DNA of 64,000 bases from Malania oleifera (GCF_029873635.1 NC_080423.1:104761773-104825772); one strand, 5' to 3'. Shown: positions 1-11,200, counted from the first letter of the stretch. Numbers and translations: made by a program. The notes: generated from the letters alone by a model not told the origin.

Positions 1-1339
1 TGTTAGGAGTTGTGCCATTTGACACTGCGATGCATGGTTCCCGCATCCACATGCGATATCTACAAACGCAATTCAGTCATTTACCAGCAGATGCATATGA
101 TCATACAATCGTCTTCTTCGCATGAGCCCACATTTTGCGCTTGATATGTGGGGCATTATTTTGCGATATGTCGAGCAGTACGCCCATATAATGTTCCTCC
201 CCTTGTTAGAAACCTTACGTAGATTAGTTTGTATAGCTGGGGATCGGCAACTTTGGCGTGGTTATACAGAGAGATGTGTCGCGCCACAAACCCATTGAGG
301 AGGGAGATCTCTGCTCTACGTTTACTTCAAATCTGGGCATGGGAGAGATGTCTCTCCCTAGCTCCTTCACGCCTGGGTATGCTGCAGATTGAAAGGATGC
401 AAGCAGTCATCCAGTTGAGCGATTACCACTAGCATACTGGTTAGTAACAACTTCTGTTATAATGGAGTTGTGCTCTATAACATATGAAGTAGTACTTACT
501 ACTAGGTTACATTCTAATATTTATGTTTTCATTTTGTACGGGTGGAGGGACGACATGAGGGCTCCATTAGTTGCAGAACATACATTACCCTGGTACAAGT
601 TCGAGTTGGACATTTACCAGGATCATGAGGTATTTTATTCAAATCATAGTTTAAGTTCATAACACATTATCTATTTTTCTGTAGGAGATATGTATAGTCT
701 ACTTAACTTTTTTTTTTTTTCTGTTTATGTGCAATTCATATGAAGGTCGTACACTGATGAGATTATAGTTGACTTATCCATTAATTATCACGTCGGGAGT
801 GACTTGTGGGTACCTTGAGTTCCACTCATATGTTTTCATATTTTGGAGTGGCATCTCCCTAACTGATTTTTGCATCAGTTTGGCTATCGGCAAGGCATTC
901 CCGACCCCTTCTCTACATAGGGGGTACATCTTCATGGGTACAACCTCCATATAGTTGACAGATGAGGTCGAAGGATGACCGGTTGGATGACTTTTCATAG
1001 GATGTATGTGGATATGTGGTCGGATCGAAGAGAGCATATCATCCTAGTGAAGTTTGAGAATGGTCCTTTGCGCCCCGATGACCCATACTTCAGGTGGTAT
1101 AAGTCCATCACACGATGCTTCATGGATAGGACTGCATCTCTATATATAAGCCTCGTAAATAGACATTGACCCACGCATTGTACTTATGTTATGTGGATTT
1201 TATGGAGGCTATGTACTAAATAAATTTTGTTCTATACTACAGGCAGACACACTAGAGGAGGTAGATTTGATCTCGCAGTACAGGGATTGGTGAGGTCTGG
1301 ATTGAGGATTGTCCATGAGGATAGACGACGGACACATGT
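1..1339 (+). pseudogene. Plant mobile domain (PMD / MAIN-like) gene remnant
   Basis: Several pieces, in order but in different frames, resemble the plant mobile domain (aminotransferase-like, also labelled 'serine/threonine-protein phosphatase 7 long form homolog'). At 30-180 frame 3 gives SRIHMRYLQTQFSHLPADAY, then a stop (123-125) where the family has Arg in an 'ARAYIL' motif, then AHILRLICGALFCD. Near 165-220 another frame gives MFLPLLETLRRL. At 238-360 comes WGSATLAWLYREMCRA followed by LLQIWAWERCLSLAP, the family signature. Later pieces are at 540-630 and 820-1170 (FHRMYVDMWSDRREHI, DDPYFRWYKSITRCF). Frameshifts and stops show it is dead; the gap at 430-540 may be an old intron. LTR element A interrupts it at 1340. 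In plants this domain occurs in host MAIN/MAIL genes and in transposons; I cannot tell which source applies. The family call is firm, the exact ends are not. Confidence 0.75.
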
Positions 1340-2314
1340 TGTAATAACCCGAAAAAAAAAATTTTAAAAAAATTTAAAAAAAATTAATTAATTAAAATTA
1401 TCAATCAATTAATTAGTTAAACATTATTAAATTAATATGTTAAATAAACAAATAAAAAGGAAATAGTATGAAAAAAAATTAAGAGCAATTATTAATTAGT
1501 TAATTAATTAATTAATTATTATTAAATTAATTAATTAAATTAAGAAGTAAAATAAATAGTATGATAAGGAAAAAAACATATTGAAATAAGATATATATAT
1601 ATATATAGGTAAGTTATTATAATATATATAAGTTCAAGTAAAAGCAAAAGAAAAAAAAGAAAAAAGAAAAGAAAAGAAGGAAGCTGAAGCTTCCTCGAAT
1701 TGCAAAGATCTCTCTTTGCGTCTCACTGTGCTCTCTCCTGCTCCTCGTCCACTCTCCGTCTCCGCCTCTCTCTCCCCTCATTTCTCGACGAATATTCGAC
1801 CTATCGGGAAACGGAAGGTGTCATTGGGTTTCTAACTCTGCCACCAACTATTCTACTGGAGTGAATTTATCGTGGGAGCGGCATAAACATCATTCCTAGG
1901 GAAAGGTATATTTTTCCTAATTTCTCAATTTCTGGTTAAATCTATTGTTGAATCGACGATCAGACACCACCACGAGGTCCTAATCGTCATCGTCGTCATT
2001 TTGACGTAAGTAATTTTTCAATTGAGGTTTTCTATGCCCTACTCCAAAGCGAGAGTGGGATTTGGAAAATTTTGTAATTTGGCTATATTTAAGGGTATGC
2101 TTATTTATTTAGAATTTATGGGTTTAGGAAATATTAAAATAATATTTTATTTAGAATTAATTACATGGAACTAGAATTTTTAATTTCAGGATTCGGGTGA
2201 GCGCCGCAGGTATCTTTTTTGGGTCCCTGTTGGCGTAGTTCAAGAAACTAGGTAAAGAAAAAATATATATATTAAATCAGAATTTTTATGAGTTTAATGA
2301 AAAATAAATTGTGT

Positions 2315-2321
<7 letters not shown>

Positions 2322-2365
<44 letters not shown>
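2322..2365. repeat. (TG)n microsatellite in LTR A
   Basis: About 22 TG units inside the 5' LTR. The matching place in the 3' LTR (around 5410-5440) has mostly TA units with a few TG units, so the tract changed after insertion. Confidence 0.95.
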
Positions 2366-2367
<2 letters not shown>

Positions 2368-2698
2368 CGGTATGAGTTTAAAATGCCAACCATTTAAATT
2401 ATGTTTTTCTGAGTTTAGGGCTATTTATTATATATGTATGTGCGAAAATGAACTGATGAAAGTGGGAAATATTTCTCAGGACAATTATGTAAGAAATGAA
2501 AGGTATTTTCAGTGTATAAATATTAAATGTTGGTTGGCTTATTTTACAGGCAATGTATGAATTTTATTGCTAAACTGTGTGGCATGAGATTCTGTGCAAA
2601 TATATGTTAAATGTATAAGATGCAGGTTAAGTAAGTAATGCAATGTGAATAAAACATGATATGGACTATGCTGCTTGTGTGTGTTAATGCAACCATGT

Positions 2699-2820
2699 AA
2701 ACAGTTGAAAAATATTGGGTAAAACAGTTGAAAGATGTTGGGTAAATGTATAACAGTTGAAAAATGCTAGATAAAACAGTTGAAAGATGCTGGATAAAAT
2801 AGCTGAATGATGCTGGGTAT
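2699..2820 (+). repeat. Minisatellite in 5' LTR A, ~5 units
   Basis: Degenerate units of the form AACAGTTGAAAGATGCTGGG, 21-31 bp apart. The matching block of the 3' LTR (5776-5950) holds about 7-8 units, so copy number differs between the two LTRs of one element. Confidence 0.8.
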
Positions 2821-3867
2821 GAAATGAAATAAAATGAAAAGGGAAATGAATGGAATGGAAATAAAATGTAAAATGTGAACAATGTAAAATGGGAAAGAGT
2901 CACTTAAAGTGAAATGAAATGCAATGTTTAAGTTATGAACATGAACGGATCTGTATGATTGAATAATGACAAAAAAGAATAATGTATTATGATATTAGAA
3001 GTATTTATGTATGTAGAACATGTTACGTTTGGGCGGGGCGCACTCTTTGCCTGAGGGCTTACTGAGTAAGGCGAGTGCACTAGTAGCTTCAGATGTGGCA
3101 GTTGCTGCATAACATACTAGGGCAGAGGGAACCTACCTGTATGGACAGGTAGATTCCCCTATTCTTAGGGCCTTTCCCGGTAAGCTATTATTAAATCTAA
3201 CACTTGAGCGCTTACTGAGTAAGGTGAGTGCCCTGGTATGCTTTATTAGTGACCTTAGGGTTACCTAAATATCATAGTAGAGGGGGGCTACTTGTGTGGG
3301 CGGGTAATCACCCCTATCCTCGAGTAATTTTGTGGGTTAAATCTTTTGCATGTGTTTGATTAGGATCAGAGAATGGTTTCAAATATTGTGTTAACAATTT
3401 TTAAATGTTAAATATTATGTTGTTATATACCTCATGTTAGTCACACCCTGTGTTTAATATATGGTTTCTTCCCTTACTGAGATGTGTCTCACCCGAATAT
3501 GAATTTATCTTTTTCAGGATTTCCTAGAACTCGAGGTTTTTATAGCATTATTGGGAAATAGAAAAAGAAAATGGTATATTTCTATGCTAACTTTAGGGAA
3601 TGTAAATATTTTATATTTTATGTCTTATATTTTAAGGATGGTAAGTAAGGAATGATTGTGAAAATACTGAAATATTTTGGGAGTTATGTAGATTTATGGA
3701 AATGCAGGCGATGGATAATTTATTATGAATTATAGTTAGAATTAGCAAACTCTAATATTATGTTATATGGAGATTATGTTTATATTTTCCACTGCGTATA
3801 TATTGATTTATGGATTATCAGGTATAATGCACCAGACCTGGGTTTAAGGGTTCGGGACGTTACAATA

Positions 3868-3879
3868 TGGTATCAGAGC
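3868..3879 (+). other. Primer-binding site (initiator Met tRNA)
   Basis: TGGTATCAGAGC begins 4 bp after the 5' LTR ends (3864). It is complementary to the 3' end of plant initiator-methionine tRNA, the usual primer of plant LTR elements. Confidence 0.9.
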
Positions 3880-4390
3880 AATGTCCAGCCGAAAGTGTGA
3901 TTAGATTCACATCACCTGGATATGGAAATATTTGAGTATTAGGTTAAGGATGATTTATACCAGAGTATAGGATTGAGTTGCGATAAGGATAAGGATGGGT
4001 AGATTAAGATACCGTTAGGAATTCTGAGTCGTATTTCATAAGCTTGGGGGTAGAAATCCTTTGATGGTCTTCTATGTTTTTCCGAAGAAGTAGCTAACTT
4101 CATAAAATCATGGTAAATCCATCAACAGTGATGTTTCCAAGCAGAGAGACTAGAACTTGAAATTAGAATTTGAAGGTTGAAATAATTGAGTGAGAGGGGG
4201 AAATCCTTGAAGAAGGGTGTTGGTAATGGTTGGTGGTTCAGTTAGGTGTTTGAGGGTTAAATTGAGGATTGTTTGCGAGTTTAGTTTAAATTTGTGGAGT
4301 TCCTAATTATTGTTATTCGAGGTTAACTTAGATTCATTGGGGTCACGAAAGATTTTATTCGAAATAGTATTTATCAATTTCGGAGATGAA

Positions 4391-4411
4391 ATTCTTTAAA
4401 GGAAGGAAGAA
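4391..4411 (+). other. Polypurine tract of element A
   Basis: The run AAAGGAAGGAAGAATA lies directly before the 3' LTR. It is preceded by 'TTTCGGAGATGAAATT', close to the 'TTCGAGGACGAAATTT' block before the 3' LTR of the Gypsy element at 9848-9863. Confidence 0.75.
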
Positions 4412-6692
4412 TATAATAACCTAGGAAAAAAAAATTAAAAAAAAATTAATTAATTAAAATTATTAATCAATTAATTAGTTAAGCATTATTAAATTAATAT
4501 GTTAAATAAACAAATAAAAAGGAAATAGTATGAAAAAAAATTAAGAGTAATTATTAATTAGTTAATTAATTAATTAAATATTATTAAATTAATTAATTAA
4601 ATAATAAGTAAAATAAATAGTATGATAAGGAAAAAAAAAACATATTGAAATAAGATATATATATATATATAGGTAAGTTATTATAATATATATATAATTA
4701 TATACATATATATAAGTTAAATTTTAAATATATATATATAGGTTAAGTTAAAGTAAAAGAAAAAAAGAAGGAAGCTGAAGCTTCCTGGAATCGCAGAGAT
4801 CTCTCTCTGCGTCTCACTGTGCTCTCTCCTGCTCCTCGTTCACTTTTCGTCTCCGCCTCTCTCTCCCCTCATTTCTGGACGAATATTCGACCCATCGGGA
4901 AACGGAAGGTGTCGTTTGGTTCCTAACTCTACCACTGACATTTCTACTGGAGCGAATTTATCGTGGGAGTGGCATAGACACCATTCCTAGGGAAAGGTAT
5001 ATTTTCCCTAATTTCTCAATTTCTGATTAAATTTACTGTTGAATCGACTATTAGACACCACCACGAGGTCTTAGTCGTTATCGTCGTCATTTTGACGTAG
5101 GTAATTTTTCAATTGGGATTTTCTATGCCCTACTCCAAAGCGAGAGTGGGATTTGAAAATTTTGGTAATTTGGCTATATTTAAAGGTATATTTATTTATT
5201 TAGAATTTATAGGTTTAGGAAATATTAAAATAATATTTTATTCAAGATTAATTACATGGAACTAGAATTTTTAATTTCAGGGTTCGGGTGAGCGCCGCAG
5301 ACATCTTTTTGGGGTCCTTGTTGGCGTAGTTCAAGAAACCAGGTAAAGAAAAAAATATATATATATATTAAATCAGAATTTTTATGAATTTAATGAAAAA
5401 TGAATTGTGTTATATATATATATATATATGTGTGTGTGTATATGTTTCGGTACGAATTTAAAATGTCAACCATTTAAATTATGTTTTTCTGAATTTAGGG
5501 TTGTTTATTAGATATGTATGTGCGAAAATGAACTTATGAAAGTGGGAAATATTTTCAGGACAATTATGTAAGAAATGAAAGGTATTTTTAGTATATAAAC
5601 ATTAAATGTTGATTGGCTTATTTTACAGGCAATATATAAATTTTATTGCTAAACTGTGTGGCATGAGATTCTGTGCAAATATATGTTAAATGTATAAGAT
5701 GCAGGTTAAGTAAGTAATACATTGTGAATAAAACATTATATGGACTATGCTGCTTGTGTGTGTTAATTCAACCATGTAAACAGCTAAAAAATGTTGGGTA
5801 AAACAGCTGAAAGATGTTGGGTAAATGTGTAACAGCTAAAAAATACTGGGTAAAACCGCAAAAAGATGCTGGGTAAATGTATGACAGCTGAAAAATGTTG
5901 GATAAAACAGTTGAAAGATGTTGGGTAAAACAGCTGAAAGATGCTGGATATGAAATGAAATGAAATTAAAAAGGAAATGAATGGAATGGAAATAAAATGA
6001 AAAATGTAAATAATGTAAAATGGGAAAGAGTCACTTAAAGTGAAATAAAATGCAATGTTTAAGCTATGAACATAAACGGACGTGTATGATTGAATAATGA
6101 CAAAAAATAATAATGTATTATGATATTAGAAGTATTTATGTATTTAGAACATGTTACGTTTGAGCGGGGCGCACTCTTCGCCTGAGGGCCTACTGAGTAA
6201 GGCGAGTGCACTAGAGCTTCAGATGTGGCAATAGCTGCATAACGTACTAGGGCAGAGGAAACCTACTTATATGGGCAGATAGATTTCCCTATCTTTAAGG
6301 CCTTTGTCGGTAAGCTATTGTTGAATCTAACACTTGAGGGCTTACTGAGTAAGATGAGTGCCCTAGTATGCTTTATTAGTGACCTTAGGGTTACCAAAAT
6401 ATCATAGTAGAGGGGTGCTACTTGTATGGGCAAGTAATCACCCCTATTCTCGAGTAATCTCGTAGGTTAAATCTTTTGCATGTGTTTGATTAGGATCAGA
6501 GAATGGTTTCAAAAATTGTGTTAACGATTTTTAAATGTTAAATATTATGTTGTTATATACCTCATGTTAGCCACACGCTGTGTTTAATATATGATTTCTT
6601 CCCTTACTGAGATGTGTCTCACCCGAATATGAATTTATCTTTTTCAGGATTTCCTAGATCTCAAGGTTTTTATAGTATTATTGGGAAATAGA
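4412..6692 (+). repeat. 3' LTR of element A, truncated
   Basis: Aligns along its length with 1340-3563 and stops after 'TTGGGAAATAGAA' (6680-6692), so the last ~300 bp and the CA end are missing. It has scattered differences from the 5' LTR and an expanded minisatellite at 5776-5950. The first base pair reads TA rather than TG (4412-4413). Confidence 0.85.
5776..5950 (+). repeat. Minisatellite in 3' LTR A, ~7-8 units
   Basis: Units such as AACAGCTGAAAGATGTTGGG and degenerate versions are separated by short 'TAAAAC' or 'TAAATGTAT' linkers. It matches 2699-2820 but is longer. Confidence 0.8.
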
Positions 6693-6886
6693 AGCGTTAA
6701 CACAAATATCATGATCACGAGGACCATGGGCACATAGCAACGGTACCGTGCAAGTGCTAGCCTAAACCAAGCCAATTAGATTCTGATATCATATACATAT
6801 ACTAAAACTGTGATACATAAATATCTCATATCATTTATTTTCACATCCATCATATCATTTCACATATATACGTGTATCATGAAAAT

Positions 6887-7115
6887 CATCGGCCCGTACG
6901 CCGGTATTACACATTTTATCATAGCTCGGCCCGTACGCCAGCTACACATAGCACAACCCGTACGCTGGCAAACAGTAATCACATGGCACGGCCCATACGC
7001 TGGCAAATCACATCCCATAGCACGGCCCGTATGCCGATAAATCACAGTCACATAGCACGGCCCGTTCCCCGGCAAATCACATAAAAATATCGGCCCGTAC
7101 GCCAGTTTTCCATCA
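6887..7115 (-). repeat. Tandem repeat 'CGGCCCGTACGCCGG', ~7 units
   Basis: Seven degenerate units at 30-40 bp spacing, each carrying CGGCCCGTACGCC(G/A)G followed by AAATCACA-type linkers. It lies in the transcribed part of the minus LTR. A looser equivalent (ATGCCGGCGCAGATGCC) occurs at 10930-11010 in the opposite orientation. Confidence 0.85.
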
Positions 7116-7618
7116 TAAAAATCCGTATCATCCACATTCCCAGAAAACATTATTTCTCAACATTTTTACTCATGTCACACAACAAATTTTCCACATATTC
7201 AACATTTTCCTCAACTGTCAAAAACCCAAATATTGAGTAGAAAGTTTTTACCCAAAAGCATTCAAGTTTAACACCTGAGGGGTTCTTTGACCAATACTCC
7301 GAAACTGAAAGCCCCCAATATTAAATTTCAGTATTTTCATGTGCACAACATTTCTTATAACTAGTGCAAGACCAAATATGGCTTAAAAAGTCTTACCTCA
7401 ACTCTTGGATGATTTCCAACTAGCTTTCTCCCACGATCTGCTCCAACAGATTTGGAGAGAACTCCGCCAGGAGCGTCGTGGTGACTTCGGATTGTCGATC
7501 TGATGTATATCTGGCCCAAAAATGATAAGAGAGAGAGAGCCAAAGGGGAGATAAAGAAGAGAGTGATGGCTTCTTTCATAAGATAAAAAAATTCGAATTT
7601 TCGTATATATAAAACAGA

Positions 7619-7870
7619 GGATTTCGTCGACGAGCCCGTTCTTCGTCGACGAGTCCTTCACAAATTTCATCGACGAGATCCTGTATTCATCGACGAAATT
7701 CAGGCTACCTCAAAACCCCTCTCGGTATTTTCTCGTCCACGAGCCCCTGTGTTCGTCAACGAATTCTCTTAAGCTTTCGTCGACGAATCCCCTGTATTCG
7801 TCGATGAAGTCCTGTTGATTCCCCCTTTTTCCATTAGTCCTTCCAAAGTTCAATGTCATCAACGAACGCT
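7619..7870 (-). promoter_or_regulatory. TCGTCGACGA palindrome array 1 (U3 of LTR E)
   Basis: About nine perfect or decayed copies of TCGTCGACGA, for example at 7626-7635 and 7642-7651, with variants such as TCATCGACGA. On the minus strand the array sits directly upstream of the TATA-like run at about 7604-7614. A regulatory role is inferred from position. Confidence 0.6.
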
Positions 7871-7949
7871 TTGATGGCCTCCTTCTATTTTCGGTTTCCA
7901 TATCCCTTTTCTTTTATTATTTAACTACCATTTGATTCGGGTCGTTACA

Positions 7950-8429
7950 ATGAATGTAGACAGTTGTGTATGAAATTTGTGAAAATATTGTTATTGATTT
8001 CCAATAAATTTTTTTACAGGTGCAAGCATGGATGGATACTCAATTTTAAGAGGAGACTCTGCCAAAATTTTTACAGTAATTATATGTAGTGTGTATGTGT
8101 ACTGTTTTGTATGAAAGTTGTGAAAATACTTTTATCGATTGTTGATGACAATTATATATAATATTTTCTTTTGTTTCCTTCTAAGTTTTGATGAAGTGAT
8201 GTGATATTCCTAGACTATATTTGATGTCATGAATGTGTTGGATTTCATGAAAATAAAATGTTCTTTCAAGGTAGGTACATGATGCTTGGTTTTGATTTTC
8301 ATGATGATGTATGTGTGAAATACAATGCTAATGAAATGATGTATGGAAACACTAATCTTAAACTAAACTAGATGCAAGTGACAATTCTATGCAAATGCAA
8401 ATGTCAGACTTGATGTAAATGATTTACTG
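7950..8429. other. Unassigned stretch between broken LTRs
   Basis: AT-rich, with no convincing open frame. Short spans such as 8017-8070 look coding-like, but I recognise no family. It may be the far side of the old insertion site or part of a decayed LTR. Confidence 0.4.
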
Positions 8430-9052
8430 TGGGGGTAAGACATGACACCAGCCAGCTATCCATCCAGAGTGTTATTTCATGTACAGTATATGAGATTATT
8501 TTTATGTATAGAAATTCAGTATGTTATACCATGTTATTATAAAACATGTTTTTCCCAGATATGATACAGACAGTTTTATCAAATATGATTTATGTATTGT
8601 TATATATATAACACGAAAATACTCATGTTGTCACACACTAATATTAGTTTATTTCCCTTACTGAGAGGTATCTCACCCCAGATTAGCTAGACAGGAGGAC
8701 CGAACTCCGTGTTAGTTGAGGCAGTTTATACCACCCCAGTGGGAGGGTGAGTTACTGAGTTAGGGTCAGATGATTTTTGTATTATGATCCTAGACTTGTC
8801 TTTTTGGTTCTTTGGGTTGTAAATATATATAAATACTTAACGGATTTGTAGTACTCTGGTATTGTAACTGTTGGATGGTATGTGTGTAATTTATGTTTCC
8901 CGCTGCCTAGGTATCAGAATTGTATTTCATGTATATCCTCGGTACCCATGGGTCCAGGTTGACTATGATTTGTCAGGATTATTATATTAGATATTTTTAT
9001 GGAGGGAAAAATGAAAAAAAAAAATTAATGATAAAATAGGCAAGTCGTTACA
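8430..9052 (+). repeat. 3' part of a Gypsy-type LTR, plus orientation
   Basis: Contains the conserved LTR block 'CTTACTGAGAGGTATCTCACC' region (8658-8678) and ends GTCGTTACA at 9052. The 5' part is not recognisable. It abuts an integrase coding fragment directly, so it is a nested or rearranged insertion. Confidence 0.55.
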
Positions 9053-9055
9053 CGA

Positions 9056-9607
9056 GTGTTGGGACCAGAAATAGTGCAGCAAGCCTACGATAAAGTCCAG
9101 CTCATTAAAGAAAGAATTTGTGCAGTTCAGAGTAGACAAAAGAGCTACGCTGATACTCGCCGCCAGAAGTTGGGATTTAAAGTAGGAGACCAGGTGTTTT
9201 TGAAGATAGCGCCACTGAAGGGAGTTATGAGATTTGGGAGGAAGGGTAAGTTGAGCCCTAGGTTTATTGGCCCTTTCGAGATTCTTAAAAGAGTAGGGTT
9301 AGTTGCCTACCAGCTAACTTTACCACCAGCTTTATTTAGAATTCACGACATATTTCGTGTTTCCATGTTAAGGAAATATGTCCCAGATTCCTCCCATGTC
9401 ATCAGTTATGCCGAGTTAAAACTCAGTGATACTTTGGCTTATGAGGAAACTCCGGTGCAGATTCTAGACAGGAAGGAACAGGAATTGCGTAGTAAGAGGA
9501 TTACATTAGTAAAAGTCTTGTGGAGGAATCAAGCAGTGGAAGAAGCTTCTTGGGAGCTTGAGGAAGAGATACGGCAAAAATACCAGCATCTATTTAGCGA
9601 GGAATAA
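9056..9607 (+). pseudogene. Gypsy polyprotein C-terminus: integrase end plus chromodomain
   Basis: An open 183-codon frame ends at a natural stop (9605-9607). It opens with VLGPEIVQQAYDKVQLIKER, the end of the integrase core region. The GPF/GPY module follows (GKLSPRFIGPFEILKRVG, then HDIFRVSMLRKYVPD). The last ~50 residues are a chromodomain-like segment (PVQILDRKEQELRSK, then VKVLWRNQAVEEASWELEEE). Order and content match the chromovirus (Tekay/Del) branch of Ty3/Gypsy, where the chromodomain guides integration to heterochromatin. Protease, RT, RNase H and the integrase catalytic core are absent, because an LTR fragment ends at 9052. The first codon is GTG and is not a real start. The frame is intact, so this fragment is younger than most pieces here, but it cannot work alone. 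Confidence 0.9.
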
Positions 9608-9880
9608 CAGTAATCAGGAAGAGATACAAGTAGATGTGTAATGTTTCTTTTATGCAGGTTAGTCAGTATATGTAATAATTTTCAGTTGGTAGGTAGTGTT
9701 TTGGTTTTGAGAGAATTTTATTTTAAGTATTTTTAATCTCTTAGAATCTTGAATGTAACCACGGTATTCCTCCACCATAAGTGAGGGCAAGTAATAAAAT
9801 AAGTAGCTCATTTTCTTTAAAGGATGTTGTCAATGCAGATAGTAAATTTCGAGGACGAAATTTTTATAAAGAGGGGAGAA
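9608..9880 (+). other. 3' untranslated region and polypurine tract of the Gypsy element
   Basis: Non-coding stretch after the polyprotein stop. It ends with 'TTTCGAGGACGAAATTTT' (9848 on) and the purine run AAAGAGGGGAGAA (9868-9880) immediately before TGTAGAGACC. This is the usual polypurine tract block of plant chromoviruses. Confidence 0.8.
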
Positions 9881-11200
9881 TGTAGAGACCTGAAGAATTA
9901 TAATAATTAAATAATAAAAGAAACGAGAGAAAAGGAATTTTTTTTAAAAAAGGGATTTTAGTAGGGTCTCGTCGACGAGTATAAAAGTGCTCGTCGACAA
10001 GCAGGGCTCTTGGGCTCATCGACGAGAACGCATGTCTCATCGACGAGAAGTTACCAAGAGGGCCGTTTTCAAGGCCTAAATCTTGTTGATGAGGAGTAGG
10101 TGCTCGTCGACGAGACTATTGCTTGGACTCGTCGACGAGGAGACGTTGCTCGTCGACAAGACCATATGGACATCACTCTATATATATAGCCCAAAATCGA
10201 TTTCAGTGGAGGAAATTTTCGTTTTATCAATTCTTCTCTCTCTCTATACAGTTTCTCTCCCTTCTCTCTAAGTTTTCGGCTCTGATTCTCCTTGGTTCGA
10301 CGATTAGAAGCTACCACGGTGATCCTAGGAAGATTCTCTACAACATAACCGGAACAGAAATTCGATTTGGGAAGTTTGAGAATCATCCCAACATTTGGGT
10401 AAGTTAGTTAATCTCAGTTTTATTGGGTATTTGGTGTTTCTGGACTAAGGAGAATATGTTAGGTAAGATAATACTAAAATTTGTTTGGGAAAAATGTTAA
10501 TTTTAGGGTGTTGTACTGGGAACACTGCAGGTGTAGGATTGGGTGTTTTGTGGGCTTCTCAGTAAGCCAGATAAGGGGATAAATTAAGTTAGAATTTTTC
10601 ATGAAATTATTTTTATTCTACAATACTTATTTTCAAGAAAATATGTATATTATAGAATTATTTTTGGAAATACTGATATGAACAGGGGTATGATTTAAAT
10701 GTGTTTTATCAGAAATTATGATTTTAGAATAGATTTTACATTTAAAATGTTACTCATTTCTGTGTGGCATGAGTTGAAATTTCCATGTAATTATGTATAC
10801 TAGAATAATATGTTTTTCCATATCAAACATGATATGATAGTTTTCAGGGCAATTATAAAACAATACAAGAACCATGATTTTAGGAATATAATGTTTAACA
10901 ATATAGAGAAATCATGTTCAGTATATTATGATATGCCGGCGCAGATGCCATGATTAAATGTTATGTTATGCCGGTGTAGATGTCGTGATTTATGTTGGCA
11001 CAGATGCCATAATCATGTATGATAAGACATAATTCATGAAATATTGTCAGATATTATTATGAAATACGAAAAAGTTATGTTCAGTATATGAAACATATTA
11101 TATGTTATCAAAACCCGAATGGTATGGTTTAGTTCAGTTTTCAAAAGCACGGTACCGTAGCTATATGTTTAGAATTATGATAATGCTACCACACGACTAG
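9881..11200 (+). repeat. Gypsy 3' LTR (family F), 3'-truncated
   Basis: Starts TGTAGAGACCTG just after the polypurine tract. It contains a palindrome array (9966-10160), a TATA run (10176-10190), a CT-rich leader (10230-10270), a degenerate 'ATGCCGGCGCAGATGCC' repeat (10930-11010) and then AT-rich sequence. No CA end is visible. Between about 11195 and 11297 it turns into an LTR of the same family in the opposite orientation. Confidence 0.75.
9966..10160 (+). promoter_or_regulatory. TCGTCGACGA palindrome array 2 plus TATA (LTR F)
   Basis: Eight copies at about 20-50 bp spacing: CTCGTCGACGAG at 9967, 10102 and 10128; CTCGTCGACAAG at 9990 and 10149; CTCATCGACGAG near 10015 and 10036; and a strongly decayed copy near 10084. 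A TATA-like run (CTATATATATAG) follows within about 20 bp. It looks like a core promoter with an upstream repeat enhancer; the function is inferred. Confidence 0.65.

Larger units (their letters stand above)
1340..3864 (+). repeat. 5' LTR of element A (2525 bp)
   Basis: Begins TGTAATAACCCG and ends GACGTTACA (TG...CA). The first 350 bp are ATTAATTA-rich, with TATA-like runs near 1590-1625. The transcribed part follows, with a (TG)n run at 2322-2365, a degenerate ~25-bp tandem repeat at 2699-2820, and the blocks 'ACTGAGTAAGGCGAGTGC' (3062-3079) and 'TTACTGAGATGTGTCTCACC' near 3475, which recur in related LTRs in the window. A near full-length copy lies in minus orientation at 25607-28143, which confirms both ends. 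Confidence 0.88.
3865..4411 (+). other. Internal region of element A, non-coding
   Basis: This ~547-bp stretch between the two LTRs has the primer-binding site at its start and a polypurine region at its end. I see no gag, protease, integrase, RT or RNase H similarity and no long open frame. It looks like fused 5' and 3' untranslated regions. Confidence 0.75.
1340..6692 (+). mobile_element. Non-autonomous LTR retrotransposon, family A (3' LTR truncated)
   Basis: Two long direct repeats (1340-3864 and 4412-6692) enclose only about 550 bp. The left repeat starts TGTAATAACC and ends GACGTTACA. It is followed within 3 bp by a TGGTATCAGAGC primer site, and a purine-rich stretch precedes the right repeat. 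That is the full LTR-PBS-PPT-LTR layout, with no gag or pol between. The LTR start and polypurine region resemble those of chromodomain Gypsy elements (Tekay/Del type), so such an element may have mobilised it; this lineage call is inference. The right LTR lacks about 300 bp at its 3' end and abuts another broken LTR at 6693. The element sits in the mobile-domain pseudogene. Confidence 0.85.
6693..7949 (-). repeat. Truncated LTR, minus orientation (family E)
   Basis: Read on the minus strand it starts TGTAACGACCCG at 7949. It then has a palindrome array (7870-7619), a TATA-like TTTTATATATA (about 7604-7614), GA-rich leader sequence and a tandem block (7115-6887). It stops at 6693 without a CA end, where it meets the truncated LTR A. 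This is therefore a junction of two broken LTRs. The layout matches the LTRs at 9881, 11201-13034, 28259 and 30743. Confidence 0.7.

Noticed and set aside
9056-9607. Reading the chromodomain frame as a host gene
   Set aside because: It is the exact C-terminal end of a Gypsy polyprotein, followed by its polypurine tract and LTR.
9966-10160. Regularly spaced short palindromes considered as a CRISPR-like array
   Set aside because: The units are only 10-12 bp and degenerate, spacing is irregular, and they sit in a plant LTR promoter; no cas genes are present.
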